Of a stretch of 64,000 bases of DNA, positions 1 to 7,736 are shown piece by piece (position 1 is the stretch's first letter; every line of letters starts with the position of its first letter). The stretch comes from Spirosoma linguale DSM 74 (GTDB taxonomy: Bacteria; Bacteroidota; Bacteroidia; Cytophagales; Spirosomataceae), in contig CP001769.1 of the NCBI GenBank assembly GCA_000024525.1, positions 620,001 through 684,000 on the forward strand. Reading direction: 5' to 3'. Under the pieces are notes generated by a model. The model searched no databases and was not told the DNA's origin. It worked only from the letters and a program-made list of their open reading frames with translations. The position numbers and the translations under genes are program-made.

Positions 1-381
1 CACAAAAGTGTGGAAAAAATTGCCGATTCCACTTGTTTGCAAAAGCTTCTCATACCGTTTTATGATCGTAAACGGACTGTTTCTGTAGACGAAATCGTCC
101 GGTTGGAAGGTTGCGGTAACTATACCAATTTCTTTTTGAAAGATGGTACAAAAATGTTGGTATCCCGCACGCTAAAAGAATACGAAACACTTCTCGATGG
201 ACAGGCATTTGTACGTGTACACAAATCCTGCATTGTTAACCTGGTTTTTGTGCGCAAATTCTTCATTAAAAAAGAAGGCGAACTCGAACTGACGGATGGT
301 CAGCAGGTAAAAATCTCCCGTCGCCGGGCGCAGGTTTTTATGGATCGCATTCGTGATTTCCAGCCTGTAGCAGTCAGTTAA
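1..381 (+). CDS. Stand-alone LytTR DNA-binding protein (5' end cut by window)
   Basis: The reading frame is open to the first base, so the true start probably lies outside the window; an in-frame GTG at 10 would leave a very short N-terminus compared with the paralogue at 633. The visible part is almost entirely a LytTR domain, with the signature NYT near residue 38, the TLKEYE segment, the RVHKSCIVNL core and a terminal ISRRR block. LytTR domains bind direct repeats in promoters through a beta-rich fold. No receiver domain, membrane segment or kinase is visible, so the input signal is unknown. The next gene is a paralogue in the same direction, separated by a hairpin and its own promoter. 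LytTR assignment is firm; the target genes cannot be read from the sequence. Confidence 0.85.
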   Translation, partial: HKSVEKIADSTCLQKLLIPFYDRKRTVSVDEIVRLEGCGNYTNFFLKDGTKMLVSRTLKEYETLLDGQAFVRVHKSCIVNLVFVRKFFIKKEGELELTDGQQVKISRRRAQVFMDRIRDFQPVAVS

Positions 382-496
382 TAAGTAGTGCCGATTTTCC
401 ACAAAAAAGGTGGGAAATATACAGTCTACCTAACCGCGTAGTTTTACGCATTGAGTTGGGTACATTCACCCGAAGAAAAGAGGAGTCTAAACTCTA

Positions 497-560
497 ATGG
501 CCTGATCAGCAATTGGTTGAGATTTTTTCTCGGCCCTTGTTCATCAGGCCATCCTTTTTG
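497..560 (+). terminator. Hairpin terminator after the first LytTR gene
   Basis: Arms at 497-506 and 543-552 (ATGGCCTGAT and its complement) are perfectly paired across a 36-base loop, followed by CCTTTTTG. The T-tract overlaps the -33 element of the next promoter. Confidence 0.55.
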
Positions 561-585
561 AAAAAGCGGGTATGAGGTAGTTTTG
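557..585 (+). promoter_or_regulatory. Bacteroidota-type promoter for the second LytTR gene
   Basis: TTTG at 557-560 and TAGTTTTG at 578-585, spaced by 17 bases, match the Bacteroidota -33/-7 consensus TTTG...TAnnTTTG. The expected start of transcription is about 590, giving a leader of roughly 40 bases before the ATG at 633. Confidence 0.6.
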
Positions 586-632
586 TTTCATCGGTCAGCA
601 ACTCAGACACTGAACATAAACTATTCTCTATT

Positions 633-1052
633 ATGGAATCTCCGATTTTCTCCTCGACCCAGCCACTTGCCGTTGTTCCTCAGTTTCCAACGTCTTATCA
701 ACGTGGTTCACAGCGCATTGCGCTGCCTTATCTGAATCGCACGATTTTCATCTCAGTTGATGACATACTGTGTCTTCAGGGAGAAGGAAACTATACGTTC
801 CTGCACACACGGGATCGTAAACGCTATCTGGTTTCGAAGACTCTTAAAGAGTTTGAGAAAACGCTGGATGGGACCATGTTTCTGCGTATTCATAAGTCTT
901 ATATCGTTAACCTGGCGTACGTTCAACGGAGCATTTTCAACCGCGAACGTCAGGTACGCATGGCCGACGGTCGTGAAGTAGCCATCTCACGGCGCCGGAT
1001 GAAAGACATTTCACAACGCCTTGCCCAGTATTGGCTTCGGTTATTGAATTAA
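633..1052 (+). CDS. Stand-alone LytTR DNA-binding protein
   Basis: The 139-residue protein has about 30 variable residues followed by one LytTR domain. It shares with the upstream gene the GEGNYTFLHTRD-type signature, the TLKEFEKTLDG segment, RIHKSYIVNL and the ISRRR block near the C-terminus, so the two look like a tandem duplication. No phosphoacceptor domain, transmembrane helix or signal peptide is visible. It probably acts as a transcription factor, alone or with a partner kinase encoded elsewhere. It has its own promoter at 557-585. A 47-bp-arm inverted repeat begins on the base after the stop codon. Confidence 0.88.
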   Translation: MESPIFSSTQPLAVVPQFPTSYQRGSQRIALPYLNRTIFISVDDILCLQGEGNYTFLHTRDRKRYLVSKTLKEFEKTLDGTMFLRIHKSYIVNLAYVQRSIFNRERQVRMADGREVAISRRRMKDISQRLAQYWLRLLN

Positions 1053-1159
1053 ATTAGTCGATACGTTAAAAAGTCAGTAAGTCGGTAAGTGCTGACGCGG
1101 AAACAAATCGTTCGCGTCAGCACCTACCGACTTACTGACTTTTTAACGTATCGACTAAT
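1053..1159. terminator. Very long inverted repeat between convergent genes
   Basis: The arms 1053-1099 and 1113-1159 are 47 nt each and complementary except for one G-U-type position, with a 13-base loop. The repeat begins immediately after the LytTR stop and ends just before the stop of the convergent barrel gene. It would fold on either strand and probably ends transcription in both directions. The arms contain the AGTAAGTCGGTAAGT word series. Confidence 0.75.
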
Positions 1160-1163
1160 CTAT

Positions 1164-1838
1164 TTAAAACAGTTTATAGGCCAGTGTAATCTGCCAAGAC
1201 TTTAGGCGCTGGCTGAATTTGCCCTGGCTGTCTTCAATTTGAGCAATGTCGGATAGGTTGCCTTCATAACGCACATCAATTCCCAGCGAACCAAGATCCA
1301 GGCCACCACCTACCTGATAACCATAATACGCTTTAGACCAGGCATCATTAAGACTGCCACTGGTATACTGACTTAGTGCCTGCCCAAGTTTCTGATTATC
1401 GTCGATTCGGAAAGAAACAACCGGACCGGCCATTACCCGAATGGGCCCACCTTTAATGCCCAGCAGCAGCGGAACATCAAAACTTGTGGTCTTCACCGTA
1501 ACCGTTTCTGTTTGCCCATTGCGAATAACCCCAAACTGGCCCGAACGTGTTGAGTAAAGTAACTCAGGCTGAATAAACAGGTTTTTACCGAAGCGCGTAT
1601 AAATACCGAAGGAGGTACCCGTTTTGCTATCGAAACTATCACTTAAGTTATTTCGAAAGGTTTGCCCGTCAATATTTACGGTTGGCGAACCGGTTCCACT
1701 CGTTCCAGTTCGAATGAAGTTGCCAAAACTCAGTTTGGATAAATTGACACCGCCTTTAATACCAATCTGGAAACCACCCTGTGCAAATGACAGAGCTGGC
1801 AGCAGGGCGAGCGAAGCGAAAAGCAGGATTTTTTTCAT
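1164..1838 (-). CDS. PorT-like outer-membrane beta-barrel protein
   Basis: The 224-residue protein starts with a clear signal peptide (MKKILLFASLALLPALSFAQ) and continues with alternating strands rich in glycine and aromatic residues. The C-terminus, ITLAYKLF, has the terminal aromatic residue typical of outer-membrane barrels. Such proteins of about 200-230 residues are very common in Bacteroidota and are usually annotated as PorT-family or outer membrane beta-barrel proteins. The substrate is not predictable. It is transcribed convergently to the LytTR gene. The 216-base upstream gap has only near matches to the promoter consensus. Confidence 0.8.
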   Translation of the reverse strand: MKKILLFASLALLPALSFAQGGFQIGIKGGVNLSKLSFGNFIRTGTSGTGSPTVNIDGQTFRNNLSDSFDSKTGTSFGIYTRFGKNLFIQPELLYSTRSGQFGVIRNGQTETVTVKTTSFDVPLLLGIKGGPIRVMAGPVVSFRIDDNQKLGQALSQYTSGSLNDAWSKAYYGYQVGGGLDLGSLGIDVRYEGNLSDIAQIEDSQGKFSQRLKSWQITLAYKLF

Positions 1839-2054
1839 GTGTAGCTGTGTAAATAAGATATTGATAGGTAAACGTAAATTGGGGCAGCACGGTACTCTGC
1901 ATCAACTTATTTCGAGTGAATGGCGTTCTGTAAAGGATGCCCGGGTAACTAAAACTGCTGCATTTTGGAGCTTTGATGCATTCGTACAACACTAGTTTAA
2001 TTGCATCAGAAATTAGTTGTCCATTCTTGCACAATATCGCCTTAGACACGTATA

Positions 2055-3440
2055 ATGGCCAAGTTAAAAACTACTTTTTTTTGCCAGAGTTGCGGAAATC
2101 AGTCCGCCAAATGGATGGGCCGCTGCCCGGCCTGTGGCGAATGGAACACCATCGTTGAAGAAGTTGTCCAGAAAGATGAACCCGAAAAGGGGGGCTGGCG
2201 CAGTCCGTCCTCCGGGCCGGGTGGCCTGAAGATAGCCGCTAAGCCCAAAGCGATTCACGCGATCAACTACGAAGAACAACCCCGTGTGACGACCACCGAT
2301 GGGGAACTGAATCGGGTACTGGGCGGTGGTATCGTGGCTGGCTCGCTCGTATTGATCGGTGGAGAACCGGGCATTGGCAAGTCAACTCTGCTGTTGCAAA
2401 TTGCGCTGAGTCTGGCCGGATTGCGGGTACTGTATGTGTCCGGTGAAGAAAGTGAACAGCAAATAAAAATGCGGGCCGAACGCCTGGACGCACCCACCAG
2501 CGATTGCCACGTGATGACCGAGACCTCAACGCAGAATATCTTCCGGGTGGTCGAGCATTTTGAGCCGGAAGTGCTCATTATTGACTCCATTCAAACGATG
2601 CAGTCGTCGCTGGTGGAATCGGGGGCGGGGAGTGTTTCTCAAGTGCGTGAATGCACGGCCGAGTTTATGAAATACGCCAAAGAGAGTGGCGTACCGGTAT
2701 TCATGATTGGCCACATCACCAAAGAGGGATCGCTGGCAGGTCCGAAGGTGCTGGAACACATGGTCGACACGGTATTGACCTTTGAAGGCGACCGCCACAC
2801 AACCTATCGTATTCTACGTACGACAAAAAACCGCTTCGGCAGCACCGATGAGCTAGGGATTTATGAGATGCTCGGCTCCGGACTCCGGCAGGTAACCAAC
2901 CCGTCTGAAATTCTGATTTCGCAACGCGACGAAGCCCTCAGTGGCGTTACCATCGGCTCCATGCTAGAGGGCAACCGCCCGCTCATGATTGAGTCTCAGG
3001 CGCTGGTGAGCGTAGCTACCTATGGAACGCCCCAGCGAAGCAGCACCGGTTTCGATGCCAAACGGCTCAACATGCTACTGGCTGTACTTGAAAAGCGCGG
3101 AGGATTTCGGTTGGGCCAGCAGGACGTGTTCCTGAACATTGCGGGTGGCCTGCGCGTGGAAGACCCGGCTATCGATCTGGCTGTATGTGCTGCCATTGTA
3201 TCGAGTTACGAGGATATTGCCATTCCGCCATCCGTAGCTTTTGCGGCCGAAATTGGTCTGGGGGGTGAAGTGCGGGCCGTAAGCCGGATCGAGTCGCGCA
3301 TTGCCGAAGCCGAAAAGCTGGGCTTTAAGAAGATGTTTATCTCCAAGTACAACCTGAAGGGCCTCGATACGAAAAGTTATAAAATCGACATCAATCCCGT
3401 TTCACGACTGGATGAGGTTTTTCAGGGTGTGCTGATGTAA
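2055..3440 (+). CDS. radA: DNA repair protein RadA
   Basis: The 461-residue protein has the full RadA layout: a C4 zinc finger (C10, C13, C24, C27), a RecA-type ATPase core with Walker A GEPGIGKS at 103-110, the RadA-specific KNRFG motif (about 258-262), and a C-terminal Lon-like domain with the QDVFLNIAGG segment. RadA is a ring helicase that promotes branch migration during homologous recombination and helps process stalled forks. The length is normal for the family. It is monocistronic by appearance, with a 102-base gap to the next gene. Confidence 0.97.
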   Translation: MAKLKTTFFCQSCGNQSAKWMGRCPACGEWNTIVEEVVQKDEPEKGGWRSPSSGPGGLKIAAKPKAIHAINYEEQPRVTTTDGELNRVLGGGIVAGSLVLIGGEPGIGKSTLLLQIALSLAGLRVLYVSGEESEQQIKMRAERLDAPTSDCHVMTETSTQNIFRVVEHFEPEVLIIDSIQTMQSSLVESGAGSVSQVRECTAEFMKYAKESGVPVFMIGHITKEGSLAGPKVLEHMVDTVLTFEGDRHTTYRILRTTKNRFGSTDELGIYEMLGSGLRQVTNPSEILISQRDEALSGVTIGSMLEGNRPLMIESQALVSVATYGTPQRSSTGFDAKRLNMLLAVLEKRGGFRLGQQDVFLNIAGGLRVEDPAIDLAVCAAIVSSYEDIAIPPSVAFAAEIGLGGEVRAVSRIESRIAEAEKLGFKKMFISKYNLKGLDTKSYKIDINPVSRLDEVFQGVLM

Positions 3441-3542
3441 GGAGTCATAAAAAATGGCTCGTGGGACGATCTGTTTCCAACCATTTATCGTAGCTGTAGT
3501 TGTAGATAATACATATAACAACTCGACAAATCTTAAAACGTT

Positions 3543-4436
3543 ATGAGCTACATTAAAGCAGGGACAGATGCCTCTGGACATGACATTAAACTTTTCTATC
3601 AGGACTTAGGGACCAGTACCGGTGCCGCCGGATCGACCGTCGTACTCATTCACGGCTGGCCTTTGAGCCACGAAATGTGGGATTATCAACTAGCTGAGCT
3701 ACCCGCACATGGTCTACGCGTAGTAGCCTACGACCGCCGTGGTTTTGGCAAATCGAGCCAACCCTGGGATGGCTATGATTACGATACACTGGCCGATGAC
3801 CTGAAAGCGGTGCTTGATGAGCTGGACCTTCAGAACGTGACCCTGGTAGGCTTCTCGATGGGTGGGGGTGAAGTAGCTCGTTACATGAGTCGCCACGGGG
3901 GCGCACGGGTAGCTAAAGTAGCGTTCGTGAGCGCCGTAACGCCTTACCTGCTCAAAACAGAAGACAATCCGGATGGCGTCGACAAAGATGTTTTTGATGA
4001 GATCACCGAGAACCTGAAGAAAGACCGGGCCGCTTTTCTGCAAACATTCGGGAAACAGTTCTATGGTGTCAACCTGATCAGCAAACCCGTTAGTCAGGCG
4101 CATCTGGATGGTGATTTTGCCCGTGCTTATGTAGCTTCTCACAAGGCCACACTCGAATGTGCAAAGTCATTTGCCGAAACTGACTTCCGGGACGACCTGG
4201 CCCAAATTCAGGTACCTGCGCTGGTCATTCATGGCGATTCTGATAAAACCGTGCCCATTGAGGCATCGGGCGAGCGGACAGCGAATGCCTTGCCCAACGC
4301 GCAGTACATCGTTTATGACGGCGCGCCACACGGTTTATTCATGACCGAGAAAGACCGGCTGACACAGGATTTGCTCTCCTTCATTCAGGAAGGCGTATCC
4401 GTTCGGGAATCGGTAGGAACGACTAGTGTCTATTAA
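3543..4436 (+). CDS. Alpha/beta hydrolase (non-haem chloroperoxidase-like)
   Basis: The 297-residue protein has an alpha/beta-hydrolase fold: an oxyanion HGWP motif near residue 38, the nucleophile elbow GFSMGG with Ser105, an acid in HGDSDKTV and a catalytic His in APHGLF. This pattern matches the cofactor-free chloroperoxidase/arylesterase group, which hydrolyse esters and can make peracids. No signal peptide is visible, so it is likely cytoplasmic. The substrate is unknown. It is followed by a strong hairpin shared with the convergent AraC gene. Confidence 0.88.
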   Translation: MSYIKAGTDASGHDIKLFYQDLGTSTGAAGSTVVLIHGWPLSHEMWDYQLAELPAHGLRVVAYDRRGFGKSSQPWDGYDYDTLADDLKAVLDELDLQNVTLVGFSMGGGEVARYMSRHGGARVAKVAFVSAVTPYLLKTEDNPDGVDKDVFDEITENLKKDRAAFLQTFGKQFYGVNLISKPVSQAHLDGDFARAYVASHKATLECAKSFAETDFRDDLAQIQVPALVIHGDSDKTVPIEASGERTANALPNAQYIVYDGAPHGLFMTEKDRLTQDLLSFIQEGVSVRESVGTTSVY

Positions 4437-4476
4437 AATACTGACGATGTAACCAGTTTAAACTCGGTGCCTAGAA

Positions 4477-4520
4477 AACAACACAGCCCACTTTCGGAAG
4501 AGAGTGGGCTGTGTTGTTTG
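4477..4520. terminator. Bidirectional hairpin between hydrolase and AraC gene
   Basis: Arms 4477-4495 and 4500-4518 pair over 19 positions with one wobble and a GGAA loop. It lies between two convergent stop codons. Confidence 0.8.
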
Positions 4521-4585
4521 TAAAGACTCAGCCACACCTTTAGCTGAATGCTCGGCATAGTCACAGACTATGTCTAACGACTGTT

Positions 4586-5473
4586 TTACAAGCGCCGATA
4601 TGTTTTAACGTAGCCGGAGGGCGTTTGACCGGTGATGTCTTTGAACTGGCGGTTGAAGTTCGACAAGGTCCGGAAGCCGCTCTCAAAACTAATCTGAGTA
4701 ATGTTCAACTTCCCGTTCATGAGCAGCTTACAGGCATGACCGATGCGAACTTCCGAAACGAACTCCGAAAACGTTTTATTCGCCCTTGCCTTAAAATACC
4801 GGCAAAAAGCGGGCGACGTCATGCCTGCCAGATCGGCAACAGTATCGAGGCTGAGATCGTCCGGGAAGTGCCCTAGTACGTAGTCATGAACCAGTTGCAT
4901 TCGGTCTGTTTCGGCTGGTTTGACCGTGTTTGTATAACCCGGACTGGTCAGATACCGGAAGTCGGTGGCCAGCGTGAGGTCATTCAAGAGCGTCAGTAAA
5001 CTAATAACGCGCTGGAACCCTACCGGCTGTTTGGACAGGTTTTTCAGGGCTTTCTCGGCCTGACCGCGCGTGGGTCCCATCCATTCGAGCCCTTGCCGCG
5101 ACTGATTCAGTAATTGCCGAAGTGGGGTCATTTCCTGCTTCTCGAAAAAATCAGGTCCCAGAAAATCCTCGGTAAAATAAACGACAATGCCCCGCGTGAT
5201 CAGTTCGGCTGGATTTGAGTCCGGTTGCCGATCAAAATACACCTGATCACTACGCCAGAGGTGGGGTAAGTTTGGCCCCAGGAAAACCAGATCGCCAGGG
5301 CCAAAGGGTTTTATCGAATCACCAATGAAGCGAGTGCCTGTCCCTTTTTCTACCAAAAATAATTGATAGTGAGGGTGGAAGTGCCAGTTTGGGTCGAAGT
5401 GAGGCTCCACCAATTCTTTTACGATGAATGAAGCCGCAACGGGTTCAAGGTCTTTGCGTAGAGGCTGTTTCAC
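4586..5473 (-). CDS. AraC-family transcriptional regulator with cupin-type N-terminus
   Basis: The 295-residue protein has an N-terminal cupin-like sensor (HFHPHYQLFLVEKGTG, GDLVFLGPNLPHLW) and two helix-turn-helix motifs in the last 100 residues (LSLDTVADLAGM and ITQISFESGFRTLSNFNRQFK), ending in the family's GQTPSGY. It begins with GTG at 5473; a stop codon lies directly upstream in frame, so no longer start is possible. The cupin probably senses a sugar or sugar derivative. It is divergent from the epimerase/oxidoreductase/ThuA operon, with a 135-base shared control region containing direct repeats, so it probably controls that operon. Confidence 0.9.
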   Translation of the reverse strand: MKQPLRKDLEPVAASFIVKELVEPHFDPNWHFHPHYQLFLVEKGTGTRFIGDSIKPFGPGDLVFLGPNLPHLWRSDQVYFDRQPDSNPAELITRGIVVYFTEDFLGPDFFEKQEMTPLRQLLNQSRQGLEWMGPTRGQAEKALKNLSKQPVGFQRVISLLTLLNDLTLATDFRYLTSPGYTNTVKPAETDRMQLVHDYVLGHFPDDLSLDTVADLAGMTSPAFCRYFKARANKTFSEFVSEVRIGHACKLLMNGKLNITQISFESGFRTLSNFNRQFKDITGQTPSGYVKTYRRL

Positions 5474-5499
5474 TCAATTGCTGATTTTTAACACAAATA

Positions 5500-5524
5500 A
5501 CGTGTATTTTTTATAATACGTGTA
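5500..5524. promoter_or_regulatory. Direct repeats, candidate AraC-type operator
   Basis: ACGTGTA occurs at 5500-5506 and again at 5518-5524, both in similar A/T-rich context and on the same strand. Tandem direct repeats about two helical turns apart are typical of AraC-family sites; here the step is 18 bases. They lie 27 bases upstream of the AraC start and about 85 bases before the divergent operon start. Confidence 0.35.
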
Positions 5525-5578
5525 AAAATAAAGTCGGTATTCGGCAAGAAAAGCCAAAACGCAAATTTACCTACTATT

Positions 5579-5586
5579 TATATTTG
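5579..5586 (+). promoter_or_regulatory. -7 promoter element of the epimerase operon
   Basis: TATATTTG matches the Bacteroidota -7 consensus TAnnTTTG and lies 22 bases before the ATG at 5609. No good -33 TTG is visible at the usual spacing, which would fit an activator-dependent promoter. Confidence 0.45.
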
Positions 5587-5608
5587 TTTGATTTTTTATG
5601 GAACGAAT

Positions 5609-6478
5609 ATGAATAAGTTAGGAATGAATATGTTCGTCTGGACGATGTCTATGGACGAAGACCTATCCGATACATTTAATTTTCTGAAAGAGAACGGCTT
5701 CGACTTTGTTGAATTGCCGGTAAACGATGTCAGCCTTGATAAATGGCATCGCATTGGCCAGCAGCTGAGCGAGTTAGGCATAGGCGTACAAACGTGTACC
5801 ATATGCGGCCCCGAACACAGTCTGATCAGTCCTGATGAGGCCGTGCGGCAGGCAAGCGTTGCTTATCTGAAGCAAGTTGTCGACTGCTCGCGGGCCGCTG
5901 GTTCCTCTATTCTGATGGGACCCGTATACGCAGGGTTCAAGGAGTTCACCGGTAAGCCCGCCACAGCCGAGGAGTGGAACTGGTCGGTTACGGGGATGCG
6001 CGAGGTGGCCGAATATGCCCAAACCCAGGGTGTTACGCTTGCCATCGAGTACCTGAATCGGTTTGAAGTATACCTGCTCACCTGCGCCGATGAGGTAATT
6101 CGCTACGTCGAAGACGTCAATCATCCCAATTGCCGGGTTGCCTTCGACACCTTTCACGCAAACATGGAGGAGAAAAACATAGGGGCTGCCTTACGGAAGT
6201 GTGCCCCTTATCTGGTTCATGTGCAGATTTCGGAGAATGACCGTTCCACACCGGGGCAGGGCCATATTAACTTTGAGGAAGTCTTCGCCGTCTTGCAGGA
6301 CGTTGGGTATGAAGGCCCAATTGCCATTGAAGCCTTTGGTCCAAACCCACCCGAACTGGCCTCGGCAACGCACATATTCCGGCCCATGTTCGAGTCACCC
6401 GAGCAGTTGGCGGTCGACGGACTCGCTTTCATAAAAAGCAAGCTGGCACAGGCCGTTCCTGTCGGAAGTGACGAATAA
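5609..6478 (+). CDS. Sugar phosphate isomerase/epimerase (tagatose/psicose 3-epimerase-like TIM barrel)
   Basis: The 289-residue protein belongs to the xylose-isomerase-like TIM-barrel superfamily. Metal-site segments are visible: AIEYLNRFE, the signature FDTFHANMEE, a histidine in HVQISEND and IAIEAFG near the end. The DTFHxNxEE pattern is typical of ketose 3-epimerases. I chose the ATG at 5609 because a TTG at 5588 overlaps the predicted -7 promoter element. It is the first gene of a three-gene operon with an oxidoreductase and a ThuA-type lipoprotein, suggesting handling of a keto-sugar or oxidised glycoside. It lacks a signal peptide and should be cytoplasmic. Confidence 0.85.
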   Translation: MNKLGMNMFVWTMSMDEDLSDTFNFLKENGFDFVELPVNDVSLDKWHRIGQQLSELGIGVQTCTICGPEHSLISPDEAVRQASVAYLKQVVDCSRAAGSSILMGPVYAGFKEFTGKPATAEEWNWSVTGMREVAEYAQTQGVTLAIEYLNRFEVYLLTCADEVIRYVEDVNHPNCRVAFDTFHANMEEKNIGAALRKCAPYLVHVQISENDRSTPGQGHINFEEVFAVLQDVGYEGPIAIEAFGPNPPELASATHIFRPMFESPEQLAVDGLAFIKSKLAQAVPVGSDE

Positions 6479-6495
6479 ACGAAACAGGCTCCTTA

Positions 6496-6525
6496 AACCG
6501 TTTTTAGCAGATGCTGTAAACGGTT
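6496..6525 (+). other. Intercistronic hairpin
   Basis: AACCGTTT (6496-6503) pairs with AAACGGTT (6518-6525), and AGCA/TGCT pair inside. There is no T-tract, so it may act as an RNA-stability or processing element between the first and second operon genes rather than as a terminator. Confidence 0.35.
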
Positions 6526-6587
6526 CCGGGCAACGATAAACTATACATCTTAAGCTTTACCGCCGACCATTCCGGTCGGTACTACTC

Positions 6588-7703
6588 ATGAAACTAAACA
6601 TCGCTATTGTTGGCCTCGGTTTTGGGGCCGAATTCATTCCCATCTACCAGCGGCACCCAAACACAAACATGTACGCGATTTGTCAGCGCAACGTCGAAAA
6701 GCTGAACGAAATCGGTGATGCTTATGGCATTGAAAAGCGGTACAGTAATTATGATGAACTGCTGGCCGACCCAAACGTCGATGCGGTACACATTAACTCG
6801 CCCATTCCGAACCACGCCGAGCAGAGCCTGAAAGCCTTACGGGCGGGTAAGCACGTAGCCTGCACTGTGCCCATGGCAACGAGCGTTGAAGATTGCCTGG
6901 AAATCGTAAAAGCCTGCAAGGAATCGGGCAAAAAGTACATGATGATGGAGACGGTGGTATACAGCCGCGAGTTTCTGTTCGTTAAAGAATTGTATGAGAC
7001 GGGCGAGCTGGGCAAGGTGCAGTTTCTGAAAGCCAGCCACCAGCAGGATATGGACGGATGGCCTGATTACTGGCCGGGTTTACCCCCTATGCACTATGCA
7101 ACGCACTGCGTGGGTCCTGTAGCCGGTTTACTCAAACTCGAAGCCGATTACGTATCCTGCTTCGGATCGGGAACGATTCGGGAGGAACTGGCCAAGATTC
7201 ATAACTCGCCGTTTGCGGTGGAGTCGGCTCATATCAAGTTCAAAGACAGTGATTTGTCGGCTTATGTGTATCGGTCGCTGTTCGATGTAGCCCGGCAATA
7301 TCGGGAGAGTTTCGAGGTATATGGCGATAAAAAATCATTCGAGTGGCAGTTGATCGAAGATGAACAACCAGTCATTCATACCGCCAAGAAACCGGAGCCG
7401 GAAATTCCCGAGAAAGTAACGGTACCCGATTATGCACGGCTCTTACCGGCCGAAATTGCCGGGTTCACCACCAAAGGTGTGTACGATGCCGATGAGCAGC
7501 AACACCTGTCGTTTACGCAGGGGGGGGGGCATGGCGGCTCACATCCACACATGGTTCATGAGTTTGTTTCTGCCATTGTTGAGGATCGAGAGCCTTTCCC
7601 GAACGCAGCTCAGTCGGCCAACTGGACGAGCGTTGGTATACTGGCACATGAATCTGCTTTACAGGGTGGAAAGCTCATTAAGTTACCGGATTTTAACCTA
7701 TAA
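6588..7703 (+). CDS. Gfo/Idh/MocA-family NAD(P)-dependent oxidoreductase
   Basis: The 371-residue protein opens with a Rossmann motif (IAIVGLGFGAEF) and continues with the family's AVHINSPIPNHAEQ and GKHVACTVPMA segments. The usual EKP lysine is replaced: the segment reads TVPMA, a departure from the classic catalytic lysine. The C-terminal half has the substrate-binding alpha/beta domain, with HYATHCVGP near residue 165. These enzymes oxidise or reduce sugars and cyclitols using NAD(P). No signal peptide is seen. It lies between the epimerase and the ThuA lipoprotein (gaps 109 and 33 bases), so the three probably act on one sugar. Confidence 0.88.
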   Translation: MKLNIAIVGLGFGAEFIPIYQRHPNTNMYAICQRNVEKLNEIGDAYGIEKRYSNYDELLADPNVDAVHINSPIPNHAEQSLKALRAGKHVACTVPMATSVEDCLEIVKACKESGKKYMMMETVVYSREFLFVKELYETGELGKVQFLKASHQQDMDGWPDYWPGLPPMHYATHCVGPVAGLLKLEADYVSCFGSGTIREELAKIHNSPFAVESAHIKFKDSDLSAYVYRSLFDVARQYRESFEVYGDKKSFEWQLIEDEQPVIHTAKKPEPEIPEKVTVPDYARLLPAEIAGFTTKGVYDADEQQHLSFTQGGGHGGSHPHMVHEFVSAIVEDREPFPNAAQSANWTSVGILAHESALQGGKLIKLPDFNL

Positions 7704-7736
7704 AGCCACCTGCCCGGGCGGCTATTGATATAGTCT

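Noticed and set aside
1839..2054. Riboswitch in the 216-base gap between the barrel gene and radA
   Set aside because: No known riboswitch core and no stem series; only ordinary A/T-rich divergent promoter sequence.
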